A stretch of DNA of 64,000 nucleotides from assembly GCF_024970185.1 (NCBI RefSeq), contig NZ_CP103965.1, positions 678,001 through 742,000 of the forward strand, given 5' to 3'. Below the pieces are notes generated by a model, which was not told where the DNA came from, did not search any database, and saw only the letters and a list, made by a program, of their open reading frames with translations. A program made the position numbers and the translations under genes. The first letter of the stretch is position 1; the number at the start of each line of letters is the position of its first letter. Shown piece after piece: positions 36,295 through 44,862 of this stretch. The DNA is from Pseudomonas sp. N3-W. GTDB taxonomy: Bacteria > Pseudomonadota > Gammaproteobacteria > Pseudomonadales > Pseudomonadaceae.

Positions 36295-38427
36295 TCAAAA
36301 GGTGTAGTCAGCCGTGACAAAGAACGACCGTGGCTCCCCAAGAATCCACTGCTGGCCCTCATTGTATTGGCTTTGCGCATACTGGCGGTCAAACAGATTA
36401 TTCACCTGCAAGCCCAGCGTCGTATTACGCAGCGCTTTCCATGACAGCGTCGCATCCACCACCGTGTAGCCCGGCAGTTCATTGCGGTTGGCCATGTCGG
36501 CAAAACGCGCATCGACATAACGCACACCAGCGCCGGCCTTGAGGTCGTCGTTGATCGCTTTGCTCAACCACACATTGGCCGTACGCCGTGGCACGTCCAC
36601 CGGGCGATTGCCGTTGTACGACACCGATTGACCGTTCACCACTTGCGAGAAATTATCGTACCTTGCCTTGACGATGGCCGCGTTGGCTTGCAGCTGCCAG
36701 GCATGCGGCAGTTGCAGATCGAGGCTGGCTTCCAGGCCGTTGGACGATTGCTGGCCGACCTGCTGCATCAGTGTCGGATTGCTCGGGTCGTCGGTCAGCA
36801 GTTTCTTTTTGACGATGCGATAAGCCGCCAGCGTGAACTCGCCGCGCTGATCCCAGAACAGCTGCTTCAGGCCGATCTCGGTTTGCCTGGCGGTGGACAA
36901 GCCGTACTGCTGCTGGCTCGGGCTCAGGGATATCAGGCCACCGACCCCGTCGGTGCTGGTGGCGTACTGGCCGTAGAGCGAAGTATCGGGAGTCACAGCG
37001 AACACCAGACCGGCTTTCCAGTTGTTGCCGGTCAGGGTCTTGTCGCTCTGACTGTCCTTGACCAGGTCGGTGCGATCCACCTGCACGTAATCGCGACGAA
37101 CACCGGTCACCAGCGACCAGCGCTCACTCAATTGCGTGCGGTTTTCGGCGAAGGCCGACATCTGCCTGGTGGTGGACTGGAACTGACCGCGATACGGATC
37201 AGCGCTTTCGAATCGACCCGATTGCGGGTGATACAGATCCAGCGCTTGACCGCCTGCCAGCACATCGTTGAACGGCGAGTTGCTGTCGAGCTGGAAGCGG
37301 ATGCGGTTGTAATCGACACCGGTCACGGTCTGGCTGTCGAGGCCGAACAAGGTGTGCTTGAAGGTGACGGTCTGACGATCACCGACCTGTTCCTGCTGGT
37401 GGCCGATGCCGAAGTAACCGCTGCGGCTCAGCTGTTGGGTGCCAGTATGGAAGTTGTAGTTTTCGGCGTTCTGCCAACGGCGCTGGGCCTTGAGGTAGTA
37501 CAGCTCGTTACTCGCACTGACGTTATCGGCAATCTGCCAGTCGCTGCTCAGGCGCGTCCACTGGTCGTTGTAGTGCTGCTTGTTGTTGCTGACGTTGTAG
37601 TTCTTGTCGCGCAGGCTGTCCTGCAAGTGACCGTTGATCAGCGGCGTGCCGAAATAGTTCATCGGGTTCTGATCGCCGTAATCGTGGGCGAGGGTGAAGC
37701 TCAGGTCGTCGCTCGCCTGCCAGCGCAATGCCGTGCTGACGAAGTCACTGGACGAATCGCCGCGATCCACCCAGCCATTGCTGCGCAGGCGATTGAGGTT
37801 CAGGCGGTAGCTCAGGGTGTCGGTCAGCGAACCGCCACTGTCGAACGCCTGTTGTTGACTGTCATACGAGCCGTAGCCGACTCGCAGGTGATTTTCGATT
37901 TCGCCATCGAACGGTTTTTTCGGGATCACGTTGACCACCGCGCCCGTCGCACCTTCGCCATACAGCACCGACGCCGGACCGCGCAGGACATCGATGCGCT
38001 CCACCGACCAGGTGTCCACTGGGAACGTCACGGTGCCCATGCCGGTGTACAGGCGGTTGCCGTCATACAACTGCATCACCGAGCTCTGCCCGGTAAAACC
38101 CCGAGCCTGCAACGACGTGCCGCCATCGCCCGGCGTGCCGGTGCGGCTGATGCCGGTACTGCGCGATACTGCGTCCTGCACGCTGCGGTCACCGCGCGCG
38201 CGAACCTGCTCGCCGTTCAGGCTTTCGACACTGGCCGGGGTTTGCATGGCCGTCAGGTTCAGGCGCGAACCGGCGGTGGTCGGGGTGTTGAGGCTGACGT
38301 TGTGGCTGTCGCTGTCGATGGCCGGTGCGCTAATGCTGCTGGTGGGCAGGGTCAACGCGTTGCTGTCGGCGTGGGCGCTGTTGTTCAGGGTGAGCAGGCA
38401 GAGGCTGGACAAGAGGTACTTGTTCAT
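36295..38427 (-). CDS. TonB-dependent outer-membrane receptor (siderophore/metallophore type)
   Basis: A 710-residue receptor. The signal peptide ends after Ala-His-Ala (about residue 20). The plug domain contains SVQDAVSRSTGISRTGTPGD and RIDVLRGPASVLYGEGATGAV near residues 95-165. The beta-barrel ends in the canonical Phe (FVTADYTF). No N-terminal signalling domain for an ECF sigma is present. It heads an operon with ATPase, binding protein and permease. The same order, beside the cobalamin genes, is what I recall for PA2911-PA2914 of P. aeruginosa, which respond to zinc limitation. A Zur-like dyad overlaps its promoter here. The cargo may be a zinc chelate; a siderophore is the alternative. 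Confidence 0.92.
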   Translation of the reverse strand: MNKYLLSSLCLLTLNNSAHADSNALTLPTSSISAPAIDSDSHNVSLNTPTTAGSRLNLTAMQTPASVESLNGEQVRARGDRSVQDAVSRSTGISRTGTPGDGGTSLQARGFTGQSSVMQLYDGNRLYTGMGTVTFPVDTWSVERIDVLRGPASVLYGEGATGAVVNVIPKKPFDGEIENHLRVGYGSYDSQQQAFDSGGSLTDTLSYRLNLNRLRSNGWVDRGDSSSDFVSTALRWQASDDLSFTLAHDYGDQNPMNYFGTPLINGHLQDSLRDKNYNVSNNKQHYNDQWTRLSSDWQIADNVSASNELYYLKAQRRWQNAENYNFHTGTQQLSRSGYFGIGHQQEQVGDRQTVTFKHTLFGLDSQTVTGVDYNRIRFQLDSNSPFNDVLAGGQALDLYHPQSGRFESADPYRGQFQSTTRQMSAFAENRTQLSERWSLVTGVRRDYVQVDRTDLVKDSQSDKTLTGNNWKAGLVFAVTPDTSLYGQYATSTDGVGGLISLSPSQQQYGLSTARQTEIGLKQLFWDQRGEFTLAAYRIVKKKLLTDDPSNPTLMQQVGQQSSNGLEASLDLQLPHAWQLQANAAIVKARYDNFSQVVNGQSVSYNGNRPVDVPRRTANVWLSKAINDDLKAGAGVRYVDARFADMANRNELPGYTVVDATLSWKALRNTTLGLQVNNLFDRQYAQSQYNEGQQWILGEPRSFFVTADYTF

Positions 38428-38448
38428 CGGGACGGTGAATCACTTCTT

Positions 38449-38493
38449 CAAAAGAAAAGCCCGCGCTGCCTTTTTGTAAAAAGCAGCGGCGGG
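38449..38493 (-). terminator. Intrinsic-terminator-like hairpin in the receptor leader
   Basis: On the minus strand a GC-rich stem (CCCGCcGCTGC...GCAGCGCGGG, loop around TTTTTACAAAAA) is followed by CTTTTCTTTT, ending only about 21 bases before the receptor ATG. It could end read-through from the upstream copper genes. Because no promoter fits after it, it must also be crossed by the receptor's own transcript, so it may be an attenuator. Confidence 0.6.
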
Positions 38494-38503
38494 TGAGGCG
38501 GCG

Positions 38504-38533
38504 CATTTTCGTTATACAGTAACACTAAAAATG
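38504..38533 (-). promoter_or_regulatory. Zur-box-like operator overlapping the receptor promoter
   Basis: Minus-strand TGTTACTGTATAACG matches the core of the enterobacterial Zur consensus TGTTATAnTATAACA at 11 of 14 defined positions, inside a wider dyad CATTTT...GAAAATG. TATAAC doubles as a good -10 box. Placement over the -10 is what a repressor site needs. Confidence 0.55.
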
Positions 38534-38591
38534 ACCGGGCAATAAGCCCGTCCAGTTTACGGATCGCTCTAAATCGCGCATCTCGCCTGAT

Positions 38592-39971
38592 TCATGATGA
38601 AGATGAGGCCGACTCAGGTTGGCGGATTAACCGTGACAGCAGCACGCGGTCCAGCACCCAGACCACGATCAACGAAGCCCCCACCAACGGAAAAATCACG
38701 GCCAACACCAGCATGATTGCCACGGCGGTTTTCCAGATCGGCAGGTTATGGCGCAGCGGCGGCACACCGACTTTGCCCTGTGGTCTGCGCTTCCACCAGA
38801 TCACCACACCGCTGACGGCGCTGAGCAGGATCATCAGGCAAATCAGCAGCACGATGATCTGGTTGAAGGCACCGAACATCTTGCCTTCGTGCAGCATCAC
38901 GCCGACTTCGGTGGCACGGGCGACGTTGCCATAGTGTTCCCAGCGCACGTCGGCCAGGACTTTGCCCGTGTACTGATCGACATGCAGGGTGGCGTCGTTG
39001 CGCGGATCATCGGCGAAGACCGCTATGGTGAACACGCCGGTGGCGGTGGTCGGCAAGGTGATGCTGTAACCCGGCTCGACCTTGCGTTGCTCGGCGATGT
39101 TCTGCACATCCTGCAGGTTGATGGCTGGCGCGGCGGGGCCGACCGGTGCCGCGCCGTGGGCCATGTGTTCGGCGTGGTCACCAGACATCGGCATCGGGGT
39201 GTTTTCCATGGCCCAGGGCACGGTCTGGCGGGTGGCGCTGTTGAGGCTGCGGGCCTCGATGTCGGACGTGGGCATGTCATTCCACATGGCCGCCGGGAAG
39301 GTGTTCCAGACCTCGGCGTATTGCTTGCCCCAGAAGCCGGTCCAGGTCATGCCGCTGAGCAGCATCACCAGCAGAAACGCCGCGCCCCAGAACCCGGTAA
39401 CCGCGTGCAAATCACGCCACAGCACGCGCCCGCGACGGCTGAAACGCGGCCACAGCACACCGGCATATTGGCCGCGCGGCCACCACAGGAACACACCGGA
39501 CACCACCAGCACGATGCCCCAGGCAGCGGCCAGTTCCACCAGCCGGTCGCCGACGGTGCCGATCATCAACTCGCCATGAATGGCCCGGGCAATGGCTTGC
39601 AGATTCTTCTTGGCGTCTTGCTCGCCAAGGACGTCGCCGTGGTACGGATCGATGAAGACGTTCAGTTCCTGCCCGGCATCGATCACCACAAATTGCGCGC
39701 TGCGCTCAGCGTTGACCGGTGGCAGGTACTGTTTGATCTGGCCTTGTGGATAAGCTTCTTTGACCCGCTTGAGCAGGTCATCGGCGGACACTGTGTGATG
39801 CCCGGGGGGGACGTTCATCAGGCTGCCGTACATCAGTGGATCGAGTTGCGGTTTGAACAGGTAAACGATGCCGGTCAGGGCCAGCATCACCATGAAGGGG
39901 GCGACGAACAGGCCCGCGTAGAAGTGCCAACGCCAGGCCAGGTTGTAGAAGTTGGGTTTGGGTTGTTTCAT
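38592..39971 (-). CDS. PepSY-domain membrane protein of the copper cluster
   Basis: A 459-residue inner-membrane protein of the PepSY-associated TM (PiuB-like) family. It has four main hydrophobic helices: about residues 18-40, a pair near 155-215, and two near 370-440. Two PepSY modules lie between them (DDLLKRVKEAYPQGQIK near 63, and one near 290). A Met/His-rich segment, MENTPMPMSGDHAEHMAHG near 255, could bind copper. Homologues next to siderophore receptors act as periplasmic reductases or helpers of metal release. Following oprC directly, it may reduce or pass on copper; that is inference. Confidence 0.88.
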   Translation of the reverse strand: MKQPKPNFYNLAWRWHFYAGLFVAPFMVMLALTGIVYLFKPQLDPLMYGSLMNVPPGHHTVSADDLLKRVKEAYPQGQIKQYLPPVNAERSAQFVVIDAGQELNVFIDPYHGDVLGEQDAKKNLQAIARAIHGELMIGTVGDRLVELAAAWGIVLVVSGVFLWWPRGQYAGVLWPRFSRRGRVLWRDLHAVTGFWGAAFLLVMLLSGMTWTGFWGKQYAEVWNTFPAAMWNDMPTSDIEARSLNSATRQTVPWAMENTPMPMSGDHAEHMAHGAAPVGPAAPAINLQDVQNIAEQRKVEPGYSITLPTTATGVFTIAVFADDPRNDATLHVDQYTGKVLADVRWEHYGNVARATEVGVMLHEGKMFGAFNQIIVLLICLMILLSAVSGVVIWWKRRPQGKVGVPPLRHNLPIWKTAVAIMLVLAVIFPLVGASLIVVWVLDRVLLSRLIRQPESASSSS

Positions 39972-40022
39972 CAGGTGCTCCGCTTGGCTTGGATCTTTGT
40001 TGTCTGTTTGAACACCGCAACC

Positions 40023-40054
40023 CCTGTGGGAGCGAGCAAGCTCGCTTCCACAGG
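40023..40054. repeat. Compact REP-derived hairpin
   Basis: CCTGTGGGAGCGAG-CAAG-CTCGCTTCCACAGG lies between oprC and the PepSY gene. It is a short palindromic REP form with one mismatch. Confidence 0.8.
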
Positions 40055-40079
40055 TTTTGCGGTGTCTTTGCGCTGGTTG

Positions 40080-42197
40080 TTAGAAGCTCATGTCTACCTT
40101 GGTCCAGAGCGTGCGCCCCGGTTCGTTGATGGCTTGTGGATCATTGGCCGGGTAACCGAAACCGGCGTTGCCCGCCAGGTTCAAGTGCTCGGCGTAGGTC
40201 TTGCCAAACAGGTTGTCAACGCCGGTGCTGACCTTCCAGTTCTTGTTGATGCGGTACGCGCCGTTGAGCGAGAACACGCCGAAGCCGGCGCTCTTGCCGA
40301 AGTCCTTGCCGACCACGTTGCCCTTGTTCAGATCGACCCGGTTCTGCGGCGCGACCACGCGCCACAAGGCACCTGCACTCCAGTTGTCTTCGCTGTAGGT
40401 CAGGCCGAAACGTGCATCCAGCGGCGGCATTTGTGGCAGGGCCTTGCCGTCACTGGTGTTCTTGCCCCAGGCGTAAGCCAGGGTCGCGTCGGCTTTCCAG
40501 TTGGAGGTCAGTTTGTAGGCGGCACCCAGTTCACCGCCCATGATCCGGGCGTTGATGTTCTGTGCCTGGGAGGTGCTGCCCATCATCGTCGGGGTGTAGT
40601 TGAACAGGATGTAGTCGCGCACCTGACCGACATAACCCGAGGCCCAGGCCTCAAGGTCGGCGGTCTTGTATTGCAGGCCAAAGTCGAGCTGGGTGGTTTT
40701 TTCCGGCTTGATCGAGTCGAAGGCATTCACCGAACCGGCAGGGCCGGATTTGGGCGAAAACAGCTCCCAGTAATCCGGGAAGCGCTCGGCATGACCGAGG
40801 CCGGCGTACAGCGTGGTCGGGCTGTCAGCCAGGTCGTGCTCGTAGCGCACGAAGCCGCTCGGCAGGGTGTCGGCACGGGTCTTGCCGGCGGTCGGGTTGG
40901 GCATGCTCATCATCCCGGAGCTGGTGCTCTGCCGGAAATCCTTGGCCGAAGCGCGGTCCAGGCGCGCACCGCTGATCAGTCGATCACGGTCGGCGGCGTA
41001 CCAGGTCAGTTCGCTGAACACACCATAGTTATGGAAGTCGGCGTCCTTGGTGTATGGCACGTCTTTATAGGTGTCGATGCCCATGCCGCTGCGCTGGCGG
41101 TGTTCGTTGGTCTGCGCATCGAGGCCGCTGATCAGTTGCACATCGGCCCAGCGCCAGGTGGCCTTGATCCGCGCGCCGAGGGTGCGGCGGTCGACGTTGG
41201 ACGCCATGGGCCCGGCCATCATCCCGGTACCGGACGGCGTGCGCAGGGTGTAGTTGTCCATCACGTGATCGGCGTAGTTGTAGTAGACCTGGGCCTCGAT
41301 CTTGTCCAGCACCTCGCCGATGTTGGACTTCTCGAACCGCAGGCCCAGGCTTTCGCGCTTGAACTGCGTTCCGTCCATGCCGCGCCCGGCATAACGCGCT
41401 TCGCCATCGCCCTTGCCGGCGGTCAGCTCCAGCAGGGTGTCGGCGTCCGGGGTCCAGCCCAGCGCGACGTCGCCGTTCCACTTGTCATAACGCGAGGCCA
41501 CGGTGTCATTGCTACCGTCCTTGTAGTCGTCGGAGTGCGCGGTGTTGCCGATCACTCGCACATAGCCCAGCGGCCCGCCAGCAGCGGCGTCCACCACTTT
41601 GTCGAAGCGACCGTTGGAGCCGGCCAGGACGCTGGCATTGACGCGGGTGCCGAGTTCGCCGAAGTGCTCTGGTTCGCGGTCGAACAGGATCGTCCCCGCC
41701 GATGCGCCAGGACCCCAGAGAACGGTTTGCGGGCCTTTGATCACGGTGAGCTTGTCGTAGGTTTCGGGGGAAATATAGGACGTCGGCGCGTCCATTCGGC
41801 CGGGGCAGGCGCCGAGCATCATGCTGCCATTGGTGAGGATATTCAGACGTGAGCCGAACATGCCGCGCAGCACCGGGTCGCCGTTGGTGCCGCCGTTGCG
41901 CACCAGGGCAAAGCCGGGAATGGTTTTCAGGTAATCGCCGCCATCACTGGCCGGCACCGGTTGGCGCGGGTCCTTGGGGTTGGTGACGATGGTCAGGGGC
42001 GAGCTGGGTGCGATGGCGGTGATGACCGTCGGGCTCAGTTCTTCACTGTGGTCGGTGTGTTCATCGGCCAGCACCAGCGGTGCCAGTAAAACGCCGCAAA
42101 GTACGGCGCTAGCGTGACTGAAACGAACGCGCGATTGATTCAGGGCAAAAGAAGCCTGGGCAGTGCTCAGGCGGGCGTCAGCAGAAAAACAGGACAT
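40080..42197 (-). CDS. oprC: TonB-dependent copper receptor, OprC type
   Basis: A 705-residue outer-membrane receptor. The signal peptide ends after Leu-Val-Leu-Ala (about residue 40), followed by a His-containing mature start (DEHTDHSEE). The plug has the TonB receptor block LRGMFGSRLNILTNG. The copper-site motif of OprC, CxxxM plus HxM, is present as Cys131/Met135 in ACPGRMDAP and His311/Met313 in ADHVMDNY. The published P. aeruginosa sites as I remember them (143, 147, 323, 325) differ by a constant 12. The barrel ends in Phe. Met at 42197 is favoured by a TGGA 7 bases upstream; 42209 is possible. Neighbours are all copper-related. Confidence 0.93.
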   Translation of the reverse strand: MSCFSADARLSTAQASFALNQSRVRFSHASAVLCGVLLAPLVLADEHTDHSEELSPTVITAIAPSSPLTIVTNPKDPRQPVPASDGGDYLKTIPGFALVRNGGTNGDPVLRGMFGSRLNILTNGSMMLGACPGRMDAPTSYISPETYDKLTVIKGPQTVLWGPGASAGTILFDREPEHFGELGTRVNASVLAGSNGRFDKVVDAAAGGPLGYVRVIGNTAHSDDYKDGSNDTVASRYDKWNGDVALGWTPDADTLLELTAGKGDGEARYAGRGMDGTQFKRESLGLRFEKSNIGEVLDKIEAQVYYNYADHVMDNYTLRTPSGTGMMAGPMASNVDRRTLGARIKATWRWADVQLISGLDAQTNEHRQRSGMGIDTYKDVPYTKDADFHNYGVFSELTWYAADRDRLISGARLDRASAKDFRQSTSSGMMSMPNPTAGKTRADTLPSGFVRYEHDLADSPTTLYAGLGHAERFPDYWELFSPKSGPAGSVNAFDSIKPEKTTQLDFGLQYKTADLEAWASGYVGQVRDYILFNYTPTMMGSTSQAQNINARIMGGELGAAYKLTSNWKADATLAYAWGKNTSDGKALPQMPPLDARFGLTYSEDNWSAGALWRVVAPQNRVDLNKGNVVGKDFGKSAGFGVFSLNGAYRINKNWKVSTGVDNLFGKTYAEHLNLAGNAGFGYPANDPQAINEPGRTLWTKVDMSF

Positions 42198-42255
42198 GAA
42201 AAATTCCATCGGACAGACGTAAACGGCACGGCTGGCAGCCGATGCAATCTCAGTA

Positions 42256-42371
42256 GGAGCGAGTTTTTGTGGTAAGCGAGCTTGCTCGCGCTTGAGGGCG
42301 CAGCGCTCACAAAAAGGGGCCGCTACGCAGCCCAGCGGGAGCAAGCGCCCTCGCCACAAAAAACTCGCTCC
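42256..42371. repeat. Composite inverted repeat upstream of oprC
   Basis: Outer arms GGAGCGAGTTTTTGTGG (42256-42272) and CCACAAAAAACTCGCTCC (42354-42371) enclose smaller REP-like pieces (AGCGAGCTTGCTCGCG). It lies in the 225-base gap between oprC and the DUF2946 gene, about 60 bases before the oprC start. It looks like a REP inserted into another repeat. Confidence 0.7.
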
Positions 42372-42422
42372 CACAGGTTGCTTTGGCTGACTTATGGGCC
42401 GTGTGAGATCGGGTGGGGGTGT

Positions 42423-42851
42423 TTACGCGACGACAGGCGGGGCGCGGGTTCGGGCACCGGGGAAGACGGTTTGCCGGGCATGGCCCAGGCGGGGGGAGGG
42501 GACGGTAAACGTGGTGACGTGTGGCGTGTCGAATGCGGTCAGTGACACACCCCCGGTCAACGCCGGGCAGTTGAACAGCAGGCTGCAATAACCGCACTTT
42601 TCCCACAGCGCGTGATGCTCGGCTGCGGCTGGACGGTGTTCGCTGGCATGCTCGCCGTGCGTATCCATGCTCATGCCCATCGGCATGTTCATGCTCATGG
42701 ACATCGAGGCACGTTGATCCATCGGCATCGACTGAGAAATCAGTGGACCGATAAAGATCATCAGCATGGCGAACAGGCTGATCCAGCTGCCGCGAGTCAG
42801 GCTCTTTGGCTGACAGCGGCGCACGGATGGCCTGGCGCCAAGGGCGCGCAC
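42423..42851 (-). CDS. DUF2946 protein, Met/His-rich (copper cluster)
   Basis: A 142-residue protein. A hydrophobic segment (ISLFAMLMIFIGPLIS, about residues 24-40) is a signal or anchor. A Met-rich run follows (SMPMDQRASMSMSMNMPMGM) with later His residues, then the DUF2946 mark WEKCGYCSLLFNCPAL. Met, His and Cys clusters of this kind bind Cu(I). Function is unproven, but family members sit beside copper receptors. The start appears to be GTG at 42851, 20 bases after the PCu(A)C stop, with no strong ribosome-binding site, so translation may be coupled. Confidence 0.8.
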   Translation of the reverse strand: MRALGARPSVRRCQPKSLTRGSWISLFAMLMIFIGPLISQSMPMDQRASMSMSMNMPMGMSMDTHGEHASEHRPAAAEHHALWEKCGYCSLLFNCPALTGGVSLTAFDTPHVTTFTVPSPRLGHARQTVFPGARTRAPPVVA

Positions 42852-42871
42852 GGGCGTTTTTACTTGATTGA

Positions 42872-43351
42872 TTACTGGGCGTGCATGTTCTCTGGCATGC
42901 CATCAGGGGCTTTCTTTTGCACCGAGACCTGGACGGTCACATCGCCGGACTTCTCGAAATGCATCGTCAGCGGGAAGCGCTTGCCGTCGCTCAGCAGGCT
43001 GCGGTCCTTGAGGCCGAGCAGCATCACGTGATACGCCATCGGGGCGAACGTGACTTCGCCGCCCGCCGGGATTTCAACACTGGGCACTTGTTGCATTTTC
43101 ATCAGATCGCCTTGCATCACATGCTCGTGCAACTGGGCTTCGCTCGAGATCGTCGAGTCGACGCCGAGCAAACGGTCGGCCGTTTTGCCGTTGTTGTGAA
43201 TCACGAAGTAAGCCGCCACGGTCGGCGCGTTGGGTGGCAACTCTTGCGACCACGGATGGGCGATTTCCAGTTCGCCGGCCTTGTATTCATGGGCATTGGC
43301 AAAGCAGGCAGGCAGCAGCAACACAGCCAGAACGATGAGTTTGTTCAACAT
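42872..43351 (-). CDS. Periplasmic copper chaperone PCu(A)C
   Basis: A 159-residue exported protein. The signal peptide is cleaved after Ala-Asn-Ala (residue 20), leaving an N-terminal His. The family copper motif H-x10-M-x21-H-x-M is exact: His75, Met86, His108 and Met110. PCu(A)C proteins carry Cu(I) in the periplasm, for example to the Cu-A site of cytochrome oxidase. Here the gene sits between two DUF2946 genes and upstream of oprC, so it probably accepts imported copper (inference). ATG at 43351 with GGAGAACTGCC just upstream. Confidence 0.93.
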   Translation of the reverse strand: MLNKLIVLAVLLLPACFANAHEYKAGELEIAHPWSQELPPNAPTVAAYFVIHNNGKTADRLLGVDSTISSEAQLHEHVMQGDLMKMQQVPSVEIPAGGEVTFAPMAYHVMLLGLKDRSLLSDGKRFPLTMHFEKSGDVTVQVSVQKKAPDGMPENMHAQ

Positions 43352-43399
43352 GGCAGTTCTCCAGAACGATTCAAAACGCAGGTCAATTGCGAGTAGGAA

Positions 43400-43798
43400 T
43401 CACACCAGAGGGGAGGCGCGGGGATTGAGGCTCGGCCATTGCTGGCGCGGCGTGGGCGTATCGAGAGAGACGGGTGGCAGGCTTCGATTGGCTTCCAAGC
43501 GTGCGAAATACAACTGTGGCACATACCCCGGCAACGCCACCAAAGGCGCCGAGCCTGAACAGCACCAGCAATGCTGCATGTTGGAATGATCGTCGTTCTG
43601 CGGGGCTTTCTGCTCGAACGTGCCCAGGGAAACCGCCACCATCCGGGTGCCGCTGGAGGTGCAGAAGCTGCTCCACAGGAACTGCTCGGCGGGTGACTTC
43701 GTCGACGGCGCCATCGCTCCCGTCATCGGCATGGCGAGCATGTTGAACAGCACTGCGAAGCAGGCGATCCAGGCAAATGCGAGCCGTTGTCGGGACAT
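43400..43798 (-). CDS. DUF2946 protein (first gene of the copper cluster)
   Basis: A 132-residue protein with an N-terminal hydrophobic segment (LAFAWIACFAVLFNMLAMPM, residues 6-25) and a Cys cluster, MQHCWCCSGSAPLV, near residue 80, the DUF2946 signature. It differs from the other DUF2946 gene in having little Met richness. A candidate promoter TTACTT-N17-TAAATA lies about 50 bases upstream on the minus strand. Function unknown; metal binding is inferred from motif and neighbours. Confidence 0.82.
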   Translation of the reverse strand: MSRQRLAFAWIACFAVLFNMLAMPMTGAMAPSTKSPAEQFLWSSFCTSSGTRMVAVSLGTFEQKAPQNDDHSNMQHCWCCSGSAPLVALPGYVPQLYFARLEANRSLPPVSLDTPTPRQQWPSLNPRASPLV

Positions 43799-43846
43799 GG
43801 GACAGATCCGGTTGAGTGGGCAATCAGGCGCGGCTATTTAGCCTGA

Positions 43847-44065
43847 TCAGGGCCGATAAGTAAAAAAGCCGTGTGCGGTTTGGTGTCGCAGCGCCTCGTT
43901 CAACATGTCGAGTAGATGGCGTGCGAGTTCAGTCTCGCCGTTTTGAAAGAGTGTAGCGGCTTCGATTCGCATTGCCTGGGCGAATGGCGGGTCGCTTTGG
44001 GTTCTTGCCTGGACGGTGTGTTTGACGTCTCGTAACGCCTGACGATAGAAATTTCCGTCGCCCAA
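43847..44065 (-). pseudogene. Truncated antitoxin/XRE-like regulator fragment
   Basis: A 72-codon frame containing ALRDVKHTVQARTQSDPPFA and then LFQNGETELARHLLDMLNEAL. This is the N-terminal pattern of a family of antitoxin-like XRE regulators (D-F-x-E-T-V-Q-A-R ... LL-x-G-x2-E-x-A-R-x-LLRD). The helix-turn-helix half that should follow is missing; it ends in an unrelated HGFFTYRP. No toxin gene is adjacent. It could be expressed as a small protein, but decay is more likely. Confidence 0.5.
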
Positions 44066-44133
44066 GTCGTCCTCTTCGCAATCAGTAAGGCGGATACTCC
44101 TGTGGCGAGGGGATTTTATGTTCGCCGCAATTT

Positions 44134-44862
44134 TCAGTGAGATTCGTGTTCTGTGATGGCTAGCAGTATTTCACTCACCGACCCAAACTCCCGCCCAACC
44201 ACCGGCAACACCGGCCGCTTCAACACCAGCACTGGCACTCCACGCTCCCGTGCCACTTCCAGCTTCGGTTCGGTCGCCGTACTGCCGCTGTTCTTGCTGA
44301 TCAGGACATCGATCTGCCGGCGTTCGAACAGCTCGCGTTCGTCTTCGATCAGGAACGGCCCACGGGCGCCGATCACTTCGCAGCGTTCGTTGCCGGGGTA
44401 AACGTCCAGGGCGCGCAAGGTCCAGAATTGCTCTGGCGGGATTTCGTGCAGGTGTTGCAGAGGTTCGCGACCGAGGGTGAACAGCGGTCGCTGGAAGGGT
44501 TTCAGGGCCTCCACGAGTTCGTCCCAGTCGCCGACTTCGCGCCAGTCATCGCCCGCTTGGGGCTGCCAGGCCGGACGACGCAAGGCCCAGCACTCGATGC
44601 CGCTCACGCGAGCGGCGGTCGCGGCGTTGCGGCTGATTTGTGCGGCATAGGGGTGGGTGGCGTCCAGCAGCAGATCAATGCCTTCATCGCGGATGAACTG
44701 CGCCAGCCCTTCGGCCCCGCCGTAGCCGCCGACGCGCACCTGGCAGCGCAAATCCGTGGGCACTCGCCCGACGCCGGCCAGGCTATAGATGTGTTCCGGG
44801 CCGAGGGCCCGGGCGATGGCCAGCGCTTCGGTCACGCCGCCGAGCAACAACACGCGCTTCAT
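44134..44862 (-). CDS. cobK: Precorrin-6A reductase CobK
   Basis: A 242-residue NADPH-dependent reductase of the corrin ring (precorrin-6A to 6B). Family marks are [17 protein letters not shown] at the start, [17 protein letters not shown] near residue 67, and [19 protein letters not shown] near 190. It overlaps cbiD by four bases and is the last gene of the minus-strand cob set. Confidence 0.94.
   Translation of the reverse strand: MKRVLLLGGVTEALAIARALGPEHIYSLAGVGRVPTDLRCQVRVGGYGGAEGLAQFIRDEGIDLLLDATHPYAAQISRNAATAARVSGIECWALRRPAWQPQAGDDWREVGDWDELVEALKPFQRPLFTLGREPLQHLHEIPPEQFWTLRALDVYPGNERCEVIGARGPFLIEDERELFERRQIDVLISKNSGSTATEPKLEVARERGVPVLVLKRPVLPVVGREFGSVSEILLAITEHESH

Noticed and set aside
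38748..41852. An open frame of over 1000 codons on the plus strand opposite oprC and the PepSY gene
   Set aside because: Its translation is rich in His, Gly, Val and Arg without any family motif, and it mirrors two strong genes in high-G+C DNA. It is a shadow frame, as is the 630-codon frame opposite ureC.
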